Assembly: GCA_027343695.1 (NCBI GenBank)
Contig: DAHWKJ010000030.1
Location: 56,650 to 120,649 of the forward strand
DNA from: Sulfobacillus sp.
GTDB taxonomy: Bacteria; Bacillota; Sulfobacillia; Sulfobacillales; Sulfobacillaceae
DNA length: 64,000 bases
Reading direction: 5' to 3'
Of this stretch, positions 18,729 to 27,570 are shown piece after piece (position 1 is the stretch's first letter; each line of letters begins with the position of its first letter). A program made the position numbers and the translations under genes. Below the pieces are notes generated by a model that made no database searches, was not told the origin of the DNA, and saw only the letters and a program-made list of their open reading frames with translations.

Positions 18729-20138
18729 ATGGATGAAGCGCTTTTAACACCCAAACGAATCGTAGAGGAATTGGACCGACATATCGTCGGTCAGCATGAT
18801 GCCAAGCGTGCGGTGGCCATTGCCTTACGGCATCGCTGGCGCCGGAGCCGACTAGAACCCGAATTACAGGACGAGATTACTCCAAAAAACATCTTAATGA
18901 TTGGGCCCACAGGGGTCGGTAAAACCGAGGTGGCCAGGAGACTCGCGCGACTGCTTCGCGTGCCGTTCATTAAGGTCGAAGCCACGAAGTTTACTGAAGT
19001 CGGGTATGTCGGCCGTGATGTCGATGCCATGATACGGGACCTCGTCGAGACCAGCGTCCGGATGGTGAAAGAAGAACGTACTCAATCGGTTAAAGACCGC
19101 GCGGAGCGGGCTGCCGAAGACCGCATTGTGGAGGCCCTGGTCCCGGATCCAGTCGATGACTCAGCCCCCAAAAACCCGTTTGAAGCGATTTTTAGTGGGG
19201 CAGGCGGCAATTACCAAAATAAACGACCGGTCGATTTCGAAGAGCGTCGACGGATTGAAGAAGATCGACGAAAGGTCCGGGAAAAACTCCGGTTAAAAGC
19301 TATGGAACACGACCTGGTGGAAGTGGATGTAGAAGATGCCGGACCCCAGATGCCGATGTTGGGCAATATGCCAGGGGCTGAAGATAATCAAATGAATCTC
19401 GGTGAAATGTTTGGTAATTTGCTGCCTAAACGGACCAAACGACGGAAAATGACAGTGTCCGAGGCGCGAAAAATTCTGACGCAAGAAGAAGCTCAAAAAT
19501 TGATCGACACCGATGCGGCCAATGCCGATGCCCTGTGGCGTGCCGAGCAGCAGGGGATCATTTTCATCGATGAATTTGATAAGATTGCGTCCTCGAGCCA
19601 CGACGGTCGGGGGCCGGATGTGAGCCGAGAGGGCGTCCAACGCGATATTCTCCCGATTGTGGAGGGATCGACTGTGAACACGAAGTATGGCCCGGTAAAG
19701 ACCGATCACATCTTATTTATCGCAGCCGGAGCCTTTCACGTATCCAAGCCCAGTGATCTTATTCCCGAGTTGCAAGGTCGATTTCCGATCCGGGTGGAGT
19801 TTACCGCGCTGACCGAACAGGACTTTTATGCGATTTTAACCGAGCCGAAGAATTCTCTCATTGCGCAATACCAGGCCTTATTAGGCGCCGAAGGAGTAGA
19901 GGTGCGGTTTGAAGATGACGCGTTGTGGGCCATGGCGCGGTATGCGGATCGCGTCAATCGGGACACCGAGAACATCGGGGCCCGACGTCTACACACCATT
20001 CTGGAGAAGGTTTTGGAAGAACTCAGTTTCGAGGCTCCTGACCTTAAAGGACAAGTGATTCCGATTACCGCGGCCTATGTGGACCAACGTTTGGCTGGCA
20101 TCGCGGATAATATTGACATTAATCGGTATATACTCTGA
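18729..20138 (+). CDS. hslU: ATP-dependent protease ATPase subunit HslU (ClpY)
   Basis: HslU is the AAA+ unfoldase that feeds HslV. Walker A is [13 protein letters not shown] (about residue 59) and Walker B is [12 protein letters not shown], with an intermediate I-domain of charged helices between them. The pore loop is in the [11 protein letters not shown] segment, and the C-terminus ends in the short hydrophobic tail (DINRYIL) that inserts into HslV. At 469 aa it is normal length. The gene is in operon with hslV. Confidence 0.96.
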   Translation: MDEALLTPKRIVEELDRHIVGQHDAKRAVAIALRHRWRRSRLEPELQDEITPKNILMIGPTGVGKTEVARRLARLLRVPFIKVEATKFTEVGYVGRDVDAMIRDLVETSVRMVKEERTQSVKDRAERAAEDRIVEALVPDPVDDSAPKNPFEAIFSGAGGNYQNKRPVDFEERRRIEEDRRKVREKLRLKAMEHDLVEVDVEDAGPQMPMLGNMPGAEDNQMNLGEMFGNLLPKRTKRRKMTVSEARKILTQEEAQKLIDTDAANADALWRAEQQGIIFIDEFDKIASSSHDGRGPDVSREGVQRDILPIVEGSTVNTKYGPVKTDHILFIAAGAFHVSKPSDLIPELQGRFPIRVEFTALTEQDFYAILTEPKNSLIAQYQALLGAEGVEVRFEDDALWAMARYADRVNRDTENIGARRLHTILEKVLEELSFEAPDLKGQVIPITAAYVDQRLAGIADNIDINRYIL

Positions 20139-20175
20139 ATTTTTGCTTTCGTTATCACATTCCAATCCGTGAGTA

Positions 20176-20184
20176 TGGTATACT
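20176..20184 (+). promoter_or_regulatory. Extended -10 element upstream of codY
   Basis: TGGTATACT fits an extended -10 promoter 55 bp before the GTG start of codY, suggesting that codY has its own promoter in addition to readthrough from hslU. The -35 is not consensus. Confidence 0.5.
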
Positions 20185-20239
20185 CATAACCGGAAATTGA
20201 AGCGATGACGAAATACGCAAACTGAGGGAGGCTTTTGTC

Positions 20240-21022
20240 GTGGAACACCTTTTAGACAAGACGCGACGTATTAACCGATTACTGCAACGCACGGCCGGGC
20301 ATCCTGTTAACTTCGAAGAGATGGCGCAGATTTTGAGCCAATTGATTGCTGCCAATGTGTACGTGGTTAGCCGTCGAGGGAAGATTCTGGGTTATTCGTT
20401 ATTAGATTCCTTCGAGTGCGATATTATGATTCGTGAAGTCCTTGGCCAGGATTCTTTTCCCCAGCCCTATAACAATGGTTTGTTGAAGGTTGATGAAACT
20501 TATCCTAATGTGTCACAAGAATCGCGTCGTTGCGTCTTCTTTCGAGATAAACAGTGTATATACGAAAATAAGATTACAACGGTGGTACCCGTTAATGGAG
20601 GCGGTGATCGCCTCGGAACGTTGGTGCTGTCGCGATTTGGCCGAGAATTTGAGGATGAGGATCTTATTTTGGCGGAATATGGCGCTACGGTCGTAGCCAT
20701 GGAGATTCTACGGTCCAAGTCCGATGAGCTCGACATGGAAGCTCGCAAAAAAGCGGCGGTTAAGGTTGCGATTGACACGCTTTCATACTCCGAGCTCGAA
20801 GCTGTCCAGCATATCTTCGAGGAATTGGGTGGCGAAGAAGGATTGTTGGTGGCCTCCAAGATTGCGGACCGGGTGGGCATTACGCGTTCGGTGATTGTGA
20901 ATGCCCTGCGGAAGTTTGAATCCGCCGGAGTTATCGAATCGCGGTCGTTGGGCATGAAGGGTACTCATATCCGGGTGTTAAACGATCGACTCATGCCGGA
21001 GCTCAAAAAGCTTCATCGTTAA
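20240..21022 (+). CDS. codY: GTP- and branched-chain amino acid-sensing global repressor CodY
   Basis: CodY represses stationary-phase and nutrient-uptake genes when isoleucine/valine/leucine and GTP are plentiful. The N-terminal GAF domain covers about residues 1-155. The C-terminal winged helix has the recognisable [34 protein letters not shown]. At 260 aa the length is exact for the family. The start is GTG 20240 behind GAGGGAGG. It lies directly after hslU as in Bacillus. Confidence 0.96.
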   Translation: MEHLLDKTRRINRLLQRTAGHPVNFEEMAQILSQLIAANVYVVSRRGKILGYSLLDSFECDIMIREVLGQDSFPQPYNNGLLKVDETYPNVSQESRRCVFFRDKQCIYENKITTVVPVNGGGDRLGTLVLSRFGREFEDEDLILAEYGATVVAMEILRSKSDELDMEARKKAAVKVAIDTLSYSELEAVQHIFEELGGEEGLLVASKIADRVGITRSVIVNALRKFESAGVIESRSLGMKGTHIRVLNDRLMPELKKLHR

Positions 21023-21050
21023 ACCCCAAGTAACCGTCCAAAGAATGGAG

Positions 21051-21080
21051 GAGGGTGTCCGGTATGAACCGGGCACCCTC
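21051..21080. terminator. Terminator between codY and the convergent GT51 gene
   Basis: GAGGGTGTCCGGT pairs with ACCGGGCACCCTC (one G-U) around a 4-nt loop, followed by GTTTACT on the plus strand. It separates two convergent genes and can serve both. Confidence 0.75.
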
Positions 21081-21082
21081 GT

Positions 21083-21802
21083 TTACTGCACTAAGTGTAG
21101 AGGTTGCTGGAATATCCGGTGAGCTTGTGCCAATGAAATCATGTGGTCAGAGACCATGCTGGTTAACACTTCCCATTGGCGGGCCTTGGCCAACTTGTAG
21201 TGGGTTAGGGGGTCATAGGCGGATGGGGCTTGAGGCAGTCCGGCAAGCACCGTGGCCTCGGATGCCGTCAAGTTCGCCACGGAGCGATGAAAATAAACCT
21301 GGGCAGCTCGGGCCACCCCGTAGCTACCGTGCCCTAAATACACCTCATTGAGATACATATTGAGAATCTGCTGTTTACTATAGAGTGCTGTGACCATAAG
21401 GGATAACAAGATACCGGTGACCTTACGGGGAATGGTCTTTTTCGGAGAGAGCATGAGGTCCCTCACGAGTTGTTGAGTAATGGTGCTGCCTCCTTGCGCA
21501 AAGGTGAGAGTCCTGATGTCGACGAGAAGAGCCCGTCCGATGCCTTCGAAAGAGATTCCCCAGTTATGATAAAAGCTTCGATCCTCCGTCGCGATGAGCG
21601 CATGGGTAAGCCATGGGTTCGCCGCAGCCTTTTTGAGGTAGATGCCGTGGTGACTGGTCACCCGTTGATGGACCCGAGTTGGCAATGATTCCAAGGCAGA
21701 CCAATATCGCCAATAAAATAACGTCAATGCGACGAGTGCGACAAGGCATAGCCAGATAATGCTCCGGATTCTGCGGCTCCATACGTCATGAGTCGTGATC
21801 AT
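21083..21802 (-). CDS. Monofunctional GT51 peptidoglycan glycosyltransferase
   Basis: The enzyme should polymerise lipid II into glycan strands. A single N-terminal membrane helix (SIIWLCLVALVALTLFYW) is followed by the GT51 signature set: ATEDRSFYHNWGIS with the catalytic Glu, GGSTITQQL, YLNEVYLGHGSYG, and GLPQAPSAYDP. There is no transpeptidase domain, so it resembles MtgA or SgtB more than a class A PBP. I start at ATG 21802 after GAGGCGG, giving 239 aa and a 10-bp gap to the upstream MBL gene. ATG 21835 would overlap that gene. Confidence 0.88.
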   Translation of the reverse strand: MITTHDVWSRRIRSIIWLCLVALVALTLFYWRYWSALESLPTRVHQRVTSHHGIYLKKAAANPWLTHALIATEDRSFYHNWGISFEGIGRALLVDIRTLTFAQGGSTITQQLVRDLMLSPKKTIPRKVTGILLSLMVTALYSKQQILNMYLNEVYLGHGSYGVARAAQVYFHRSVANLTASEATVLAGLPQAPSAYDPLTHYKLAKARQWEVLTSMVSDHMISLAQAHRIFQQPLHLVQ

Positions 21803-21812
21803 AGAGGCCGCC

Positions 21813-22571
21813 TCAATGGTAGAATAGCGGAGCAATCCGCCAGTCTTCCTGACGGGCTTGAACCGGATCGTGTGAGAAAAAAGGTCGGGCTTTGGTGTCG
21901 TGGACGATGTCTAACAGTCGCGCCACGGAGGCCTTTGCCAAGTCGGGGTCGGTAGAGGCTCCGACGTGTTCGGGATCAAATTGCTCCCGAGTATAGACGG
22001 CATCACTGGTGATTAAAACGGGTCCGGTCGAGGTTTCAATGAATAAGGATTGGTGGCCGAGGGTATGACCGGGCGTGGATACAAGCGTGACTCCGGCTTC
22101 GACCACCGTGTCCCCATTGAGCAATGTGAGTTGCGTGCGGTCGATGGCGGATGCAGCCGGGTCTAGATATTGTGCCGGGTCCTTGGCCATTGCGTCCCAT
22201 TCCTGTTCTTGAATCATAAAGCGATGATGGGAGAACTGCTGATTGCCGCCTGCATGGTCGAAATGAAGGTGTGAATTTATCACCAGGTCAATGTCGTCCA
22301 GGGCAAAGCCTAGTCTCCCTAACTGGGAGGGGATCATGTCCTCGGGGGATAAATCCGGAACCAGCACTTGAGAAAATTCATCCCCCAATAGTTGCTGGGG
22401 GGATACCCGGCAACTATTGGAGCATCCGGTATCAAATAGCACGAGGCCGTTGGGAGTCTCTATCAAATACGCATAGACCGGGATAGCAAATCGATGACCT
22501 GGGGCGGTACTAGGATCCAGTACCGTGGCGTCCACATCAAATTTTCCGACCGGAAGGATCCAAAAACGCAT
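21813..22571 (-). CDS. Metallo-beta-lactamase fold hydrolase, AHL-lactonase-like
   Basis: This cytoplasmic dinuclear-zinc hydrolase has HLHFDHAGG (HxHxDH), the second-shell PGHTLGHQS and the bridging Asp in LITSDAVY. N-terminal YAYLIETPNGLVLFDTGCS is typical of the N-acyl homoserine lactonase (AttM/AiiB) branch. Whether it really quenches lactones is unknown; many relatives have other esters or lactones as substrates. I start at ATG 22571 (MRFWILPVGKFDVD), giving 252 aa. The extra 31 track residues show no similarity. It lies just upstream of the GT51 gene on the same strand. Confidence 0.8.
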   Translation of the reverse strand: MRFWILPVGKFDVDATVLDPSTAPGHRFAIPVYAYLIETPNGLVLFDTGCSNSCRVSPQQLLGDEFSQVLVPDLSPEDMIPSQLGRLGFALDDIDLVINSHLHFDHAGGNQQFSHHRFMIQEQEWDAMAKDPAQYLDPAASAIDRTQLTLLNGDTVVEAGVTLVSTPGHTLGHQSLFIETSTGPVLITSDAVYTREQFDPEHVGASTDPDLAKASVARLLDIVHDTKARPFFSHDPVQARQEDWRIAPLFYH

Positions 22572-22810
22572 GGGTGTGCACCGTCCTTTACGACCGATAA
22601 GGTGGGCATGAGGGGCTGTCCAATCGTCTATATCCCCCGACGATATGCCTGTTATCCAAATCATAACATACTCTAGATTGCGTTGACTTTGGATTGTTTA
22701 CCGTCTCCTCGGTGTCTACCTAAGTGCATCCTTAGTTTACCGACTCTGGTAATGAGCTCAGAGGATGACGATGGAGTAAGAAGGCTACACTCCATTCGAG
22801 GTGATAGATT

Positions 22811-23806
22811 ATGACGCAACGTTGGAGGACTGCCGTAGGCTCGGCGTTAACTTTGGCGATTGCGGTGACCGGGTGTGGGTTCCATGCCAATGCCGCAGCT
22901 AAACCTAAGGCATCTACGGTGCCGTTGAGAGTTGTCGGGTTCTGGGCCAATGATGTCACGACTCCATTGACAGCCCTTTATAAATACCCCCATGCGATCT
23001 CGGAATTTTCACCGTTTTGGTATTCGGTAACCGCATCGGGCTCCTTAAAGAGCCACGTCGACGCGACCATTTTGTCTCAAGTGACCAAAGCGCACATCCC
23101 AGTGATGCCTTTAGTCAATGATGCGACGGGGATCCAAGCCTTTCTACCCTCTAAGACGACACGGACCGCCGCGGCGAGGGCTATTGCCGACATGGTGGGA
23201 ACCATGCATTTTCAGGGGGTAAATATTGACTTTGAGCCAACCCACACTCATTTGAGAACCGAACTGACCGCGTTTATGACCGAGTTGCGAGATTTCTTAC
23301 CTCGCACCGATAAAATTACGATGGATGTGGTTCCTCATTCCGGGGGCGCTTACCAGTATCCCCAACTAGAGCACGAGGTTAACCAGTTTATCCTCATGAG
23401 TTATGACGAGCATGCCGACGGATCGATGGCGGGGCCGGTGGCTGCAATGCCGTGGGTAAGCAATATCCTGGCCAGAATTCTAAAAACCGTTCCAGCGTCC
23501 CAGATAGATTTAGGGATTCCGGTCTATGGATATACCTGGCCGACCGGTAGCACACACGCCAAAACGGTGCCATACAATGCGGTGACCCCGACCATGACAC
23601 TGCACGCTAAGTGGAGTGGGCGCTACCAGGAAACCTATGCACATTTCTCCGGCCATACGGCATGGTGGGAAAGTCTGCAAGGGATGAACCAAAAAATTGC
23701 CTTAGCTAAGAAAGACCATCTGGCCGGAGTCGCGTTATGGCATATGGGGTATACCAACAACGCGGTGATGCAACTCCTCTTGCATACAATAGGTCGGCAA
23801 CCGTAA
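22811..23806 (+). CDS. Secreted GH18-like glycosidase lipoprotein (YaaH/YdhD-like)
   Basis: A signal sequence ends in the lipobox-like AVTGCG, so the protein should be membrane-anchored outside the cell. The GH18 barrel is visible from VVGFWAND, then GVNIDFEP (catalytic DxE), ILMSYDEHADG, IPVYGYTW and GVALWHMGY. The DxxDxDxE motif is shortened to NIDFE, as in spore-germination hydrolases that act on cortex or wall glycans. A chitinase or a wall muramidase-type activity cannot be separated by eye. The gene is monocistronic and divergent from the MBL gene. Confidence 0.8.
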   Translation: MTQRWRTAVGSALTLAIAVTGCGFHANAAAKPKASTVPLRVVGFWANDVTTPLTALYKYPHAISEFSPFWYSVTASGSLKSHVDATILSQVTKAHIPVMPLVNDATGIQAFLPSKTTRTAAARAIADMVGTMHFQGVNIDFEPTHTHLRTELTAFMTELRDFLPRTDKITMDVVPHSGGAYQYPQLEHEVNQFILMSYDEHADGSMAGPVAAMPWVSNILARILKTVPASQIDLGIPVYGYTWPTGSTHAKTVPYNAVTPTMTLHAKWSGRYQETYAHFSGHTAWWESLQGMNQKIALAKKDHLAGVALWHMGYTNNAVMQLLLHTIGRQP

Positions 23807-23902
23807 GGAAACTCACACGGTTGCTTTTTCTTTATCCAATTAAGAGGAATCTCCTCCTCGTATGTCGAAATGAGAGAACACAAGGAGGATGTTAATACCC
23901 GG

Positions 23903-24661
23903 ATGGAACTTCAAGAACTTTGGCGCGTGATCCGTAAGCGTCTTAAAATGATCATTTTAATTACGGTGGTCGCAGTGGCGACTAGTGGAATTCTGAGCAA
24001 ATTTGTCCTACCCAAACAGTATGCAGGCACTGCAACCCTGATTGTGATTCCCCACAACTCCACCCAGAGCCTCTTAACATCTATGGTGACGGGTCAACAA
24101 TTAGTCGATACGTATGCCCAGTTGGTGGACTCGAGGGCAGTTGTCGGCGGCGTCATTCAAAGCCTGGGGCTTAATGTGACGGTTACGCATTTAACCAAAA
24201 TGATTACTGCGACACCGTTGACGAATACGGATTTACTGACAGTAACGGTCAAGGCGCCCTCTCCCTCATTTGCGGCGCGCGTGGCGAATGAAGTCGCCTT
24301 AAAGACGGTGGCTGAGGTAACCTTGGTTCAAGGCCAAAAGAACCTCGAGGTGGTTAATCCTGCCATCAATAGTCCGATCCCGGTCGGGCCTAAGACCAAG
24401 ATTAACGTGGCTATAGCCTTAGTCTTAGGACTAATGGTGAGCGCAGGACTAGCCTTTTTACTGGAATATCTAGACGACTCGGTGCGGTCTGAAGAGGATG
24501 TTAAACGCGTCTTTGATCTACCGCTTCTAACCGTGATTCCCTCGATTGGCGATGAATCCACGGTCAAGGGAGCCAAAGATCGACCCAAACGCGCCACCCG
24601 ATCGAAGGCCCGCGGTCAACGGACGGTGCGCTCAAACGGGCGATACGAAGGGAGATTGTAG
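23903..24661 (+). CDS. Exopolysaccharide chain-length/co-polymerase protein (Wzz, CapA-like)
   Basis: This is the membrane modulator of a Gram-positive tyrosine-kinase pair. Two membrane helices (MIILITVVAVATSGILSKFVL near 15-35 and INVAIALVLGLMVSAGLAFLL near 180-200) flank an extracellular domain. The cytoplasmic tail RSEEDVKRVFDLPLLTVIPSI is the typical kinase-activating end. A strongly basic C-terminus follows (RPKRATRSKARGQR). The start is uncertain: ATG 23903 has AAGGAGG 14 nt upstream, while ATG 23870 has no ribosome site. It is the first gene of a four-gene exopolysaccharide block. Confidence 0.83.
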   Translation: MELQELWRVIRKRLKMIILITVVAVATSGILSKFVLPKQYAGTATLIVIPHNSTQSLLTSMVTGQQLVDTYAQLVDSRAVVGGVIQSLGLNVTVTHLTKMITATPLTNTDLLTVTVKAPSPSFAARVANEVALKTVAEVTLVQGQKNLEVVNPAINSPIPVGPKTKINVAIALVLGLMVSAGLAFLLEYLDDSVRSEEDVKRVFDLPLLTVIPSIGDESTVKGAKDRPKRATRSKARGQRTVRSNGRYEGRL

Positions 24662-24665
24662 GCAC

Positions 24666-25364
24666 ATGCCCCTGGATTTATCTAATCTAATAGACCCTAA
24701 ATTGGTCGTTCTTACGGCGCCTCGATCATCGGCGGCTGAGCAGTATCGAGCTTTGCGGACCAACCTGGAGTTTCTTGGCGTGAATGGGCCTCTGACGAAA
24801 GTCATGGTAACGAGCGGCACGCCAGGTGCGGGTAAGAGTTTAACCTCCAGTAACTTAGCGATTTCATTAGCCCAAGCCGGCAAGAACACGCTATTAGTCG
24901 ATGCGGACTTAAGACGGCCCATGATTCATCATCTATTTGGCAATGGCAATTTGTCCGGTCTGACCACGGCTTTAACACGTCCGGAAGAATGGCATAAACA
25001 TGTGGTGCGGGGGCCGATTGGTGGACTGTCGCTGATGACTAGTGGCCCCATTCCGCCTAATCCTTCGGAGATGATGTCGTCACCGATTATGATGGAACTA
25101 TTGGTGCAACTGGGACAGGCGTACGATATGGTGGTGTTGGATACCCCGCCGGTCGTCTCGTTTACCGATGCCGTGGTATTAAGCCAAACCATGGACGGAG
25201 TAATTTTGGTGGTGAGAGCTGGGCACACCTCGCGTAAGATTGACTTGAAAGGTAAAGAGCGCTTGACGCAGGTCAATGCACGGATTCTTGGAATCGTGCT
25301 AAACGATATTGAGATGAACGATGAGGATTACAGCTATTATTATGGATACGGAGACCGGAAATAG
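24666..25364 (+). CDS. BY-type tyrosine kinase CpsD/EpsB-like
   Basis: The kinase autophosphorylates and controls exopolysaccharide assembly. It contains Walker A GTPGAGKSLTSSNLA, Walker A' LLVDADLRRPMIHHL, Walker B MVVLDTPPV and a C-terminal tyrosine cluster EDYSYYYGYGDRK. At 232 aa it is the soluble Gram-positive form that needs the adjacent membrane partner. I start at ATG 24666 (GGGAGATTG upstream). The track's 40 extra residues overlap the upstream gene's basic tail in another frame. Its stop TAG overlaps the next gene's GTG. Confidence 0.9.
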   Translation: MPLDLSNLIDPKLVVLTAPRSSAAEQYRALRTNLEFLGVNGPLTKVMVTSGTPGAGKSLTSSNLAISLAQAGKNTLLVDADLRRPMIHHLFGNGNLSGLTTALTRPEEWHKHVVRGPIGGLSLMTSGPIPPNPSEMMSSPIMMELLVQLGQAYDMVVLDTPPVVSFTDAVVLSQTMDGVILVVRAGHTSRKIDLKGKERLTQVNARILGIVLNDIEMNDEDYSYYYGYGDRK

Positions 25365-26131
25365 TGATTGATTTACACGCCCACGTATTGACCGGAATCG
25401 ATGACGGACCTAAGACGGTGTCAGATACACTGGCAGTGATGCGGCAGGCGGCATCGGACGGCACGCATCAGCTAGTTGCGGTGGCCCACGCTAATGATGG
25501 TCACTTTGCCGTGAGTCGCGGGGATTATGACCGCGCTTTCGCGGACGCCGTTAGAGAAATTCAGATGGCGGAGATTGATGTACAACTGATTCCCGGCATG
25601 GAAGTTAGACTGGGTCCGAAAATGGCCGAGGGCTACCGGCAAGGGGATTTTCTGGCGATTGGCGATACGAAATATTTTTGTGTGGAATTGCCGCCAAATG
25701 ACTTTCCAGCGTATACGTTAGATGCGCTCTATGAATTGTCGCTCGAGGGATTACGGCTTCTAATCATTCACCCTGAGCGCAATCGTGGCATCCGTAAGCG
25801 GGCTGAATTAGCGGAGCGTCTCATCCGTATGGAAGCTTTGGGGGTAGCCTCCGGGGGCTCTATTTTGGGCCAATTTGGACCGGAAGCGGAAGCTTCAGCC
25901 TGGCAATTGATTGAGATGGGGTTTATTCAAGCGGTAGCGACGGATGGGCACTCGGTATCGAAGCGGCCGTTACGGCTATCGGCATATGAGCCAGTACTTA
26001 GCCGACGGTATGGGGAATCCGTTGCGATGTCGATGTTGAGGACGACGCCTGCCTTGGTTTTACAAGGCGCCCCAGTTGAACTGGTGCCGCATCCTCGGGT
26101 CGGCTGGCGTCGCTGGTTCGGATCCCGTTAG
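25364..26131 (+). CDS. PHP-family protein tyrosine phosphatase CpsB/YwqE-like
   Basis: This manganese-dependent phosphatase should reverse phosphorylation of the adjacent kinase. The PHP metal ligands appear in IDLHAHVLTGIDDGP, GMEVRL, LLIIHPERN and ATDGHS. At 255 aa it matches the family. Translation starts at GTG 25364, overlapping the kinase stop by one base (TAGTG), so the two are tightly coupled. A strong terminator follows about 130 bp later. Confidence 0.9.
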   Translation: MIDLHAHVLTGIDDGPKTVSDTLAVMRQAASDGTHQLVAVAHANDGHFAVSRGDYDRAFADAVREIQMAEIDVQLIPGMEVRLGPKMAEGYRQGDFLAIGDTKYFCVELPPNDFPAYTLDALYELSLEGLRLLIIHPERNRGIRKRAELAERLIRMEALGVASGGSILGQFGPEAEASAWQLIEMGFIQAVATDGHSVSKRPLRLSAYEPVLSRRYGESVAMSMLRTTPALVLQGAPVELVPHPRVGWRRWFGSR

Positions 26132-26261
26132 GCTCTAGTCTTAAGACGACTACAGTGATGGCCTGAATTACGAGGATTTTAGAATCTTTTGTCGAAATAC
26201 CAGAATGAACCAGTTCAGCCGAGCTGGCGCGTTAGAGGAATGAACTGCGCAATGACTAATT

Positions 26262-26291
26262 CCCGGCACCTTTGGTGCCGGGACTGTTTTT
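26262..26291 (+). terminator. Intrinsic terminator after the kinase/phosphatase genes
   Basis: CCCGGCACC, TTT loop, GGTGCCGGG, then ACTGTTTTT form a strong hairpin and T run. It lies 45 bp before the flippase gene, so it either ends the upstream transcript or attenuates entry into the flippase. Confidence 0.85.
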
Positions 26292-26336
26292 GCGGGCACC
26301 GGGTAATGCTATCGAGAGTTCGACCCGGGAGGCTCT

Positions 26337-27545
26337 ATGACAGCGCTGCGAAAATTTTTAAAGGACAACCTGGTGTTCGGTATCGCATCGTTATTATCCG
26401 GGTTGTTCAATTATTTGTATCACGTGGTCCTCGCTCATGTTTTAGGCCCTGCGCGCTATGGCGATCTGACTACGTTCCTTAACGTGACGGCCTTGATGGT
26501 GATTCCGGCATCGGTGGTTACTCTGGTCTATACGCGGCTTGGAAAGCGGCCACAACCCCAACAGGCACGACGTGAATCGCTTTATCTGTGGGGTGCTGCT
26601 GCTGCACTCTGGGGGCTTGTTTGGGCTTTCAACGGGCCGTGGGGCAGGATTCTGCATGTGTCGGGGCAACTTCTGGTGATTTATACCGCGGAAGTCTTAC
26701 CGAGTTTGGCATTGGCCGCGAACGTAGGAATATTGCAGCGTGCTCGATGGTATATCTTTGTGGGATTGCTGGGGGTAGTCAACACCGGGTTTCGGGTGGT
26801 GGCTGCGGCCGGGGCCGCGTGGAGCGGGTATCGTCTTACGGCAGTGGGTATTCTGGAGGGAGTGGCTGCATGGGTCACATGGGGTGGCAGTCGGTATCTA
26901 GCTTCAAGAGTGCATGAAACCGGAGAGACCACCGACGCCAAAGTGGTCTCGGGAACTGCGTTGGTGGGGATTATCGATGTACTGCTAGGGCTCGCCGATG
27001 GTCTACTGGCTAAGCATGCCTTAGCGGCTCGAGCCGCAGGACGCTACAGTGGGCTTTCTACTATCGGTCATAGCCTTCAGTTTATGTCCCAAAGTCTCGG
27101 TACCGTAATGCTGACCGCAATTATATCGGATTTATCTCATCGGCGACGATATCTCTGGATTACTATGGCGGTCTACGGTACCCTGGCAGGGATTGGGGAA
27201 GGGTTGTTCGTAACCCGGGGAACCTGGTTGGTTACGGCGATACTCGGACGGAGTTTTTTGCCGATCGTCAGATTTTTGCCGTATTATGGATGGGGGATGG
27301 TAGCTTTGGGGCTCAACAACATTGTCATGCTATATTCCGTAGCCTTAAAGCGGTGGGAAGTCCTTGCGGCATCTGGGCTAGGTCTCGTCTATTGGATTTG
27401 GCGGATGACGGGGCTTCATCAGTTTCGAGGATTTGTTCGCGTCACGGCACAAACTCAGGTAGCGATTACGCTTCTGGCGGTCGCCGTGATAGGAATCGGG
27501 GCTTTGGTACGAAGTCAACACATAAAGCGTTCGGGGCCCCTATAA
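26337..27545 (+). CDS. Polysaccharide flippase (Wzx-like, MOP superfamily)
   Basis: The 402-aa product is almost entirely membrane helices (about twelve) and begins with the typical NLVFGIASLLSGLFNYLYHVVLAHVLGPARYGDL, which matches polysaccharide-export flippases. It should move lipid-linked repeat units across the membrane. The CCGGGAGG site precedes ATG 26337. It is separated from the kinase operon by a strong terminator, so it may have its own promoter or depend on readthrough. Confidence 0.85.
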   Translation: MTALRKFLKDNLVFGIASLLSGLFNYLYHVVLAHVLGPARYGDLTTFLNVTALMVIPASVVTLVYTRLGKRPQPQQARRESLYLWGAAAALWGLVWAFNGPWGRILHVSGQLLVIYTAEVLPSLALAANVGILQRARWYIFVGLLGVVNTGFRVVAAAGAAWSGYRLTAVGILEGVAAWVTWGGSRYLASRVHETGETTDAKVVSGTALVGIIDVLLGLADGLLAKHALAARAAGRYSGLSTIGHSLQFMSQSLGTVMLTAIISDLSHRRRYLWITMAVYGTLAGIGEGLFVTRGTWLVTAILGRSFLPIVRFLPYYGWGMVALGLNNIVMLYSVALKRWEVLAASGLGLVYWIWRMTGLHQFRGFVRVTAQTQVAITLLAVAVIGIGALVRSQHIKRSGPL

Positions 27546-27570
27546 TTCGATAAAGAAGGCGGCGGTAACG

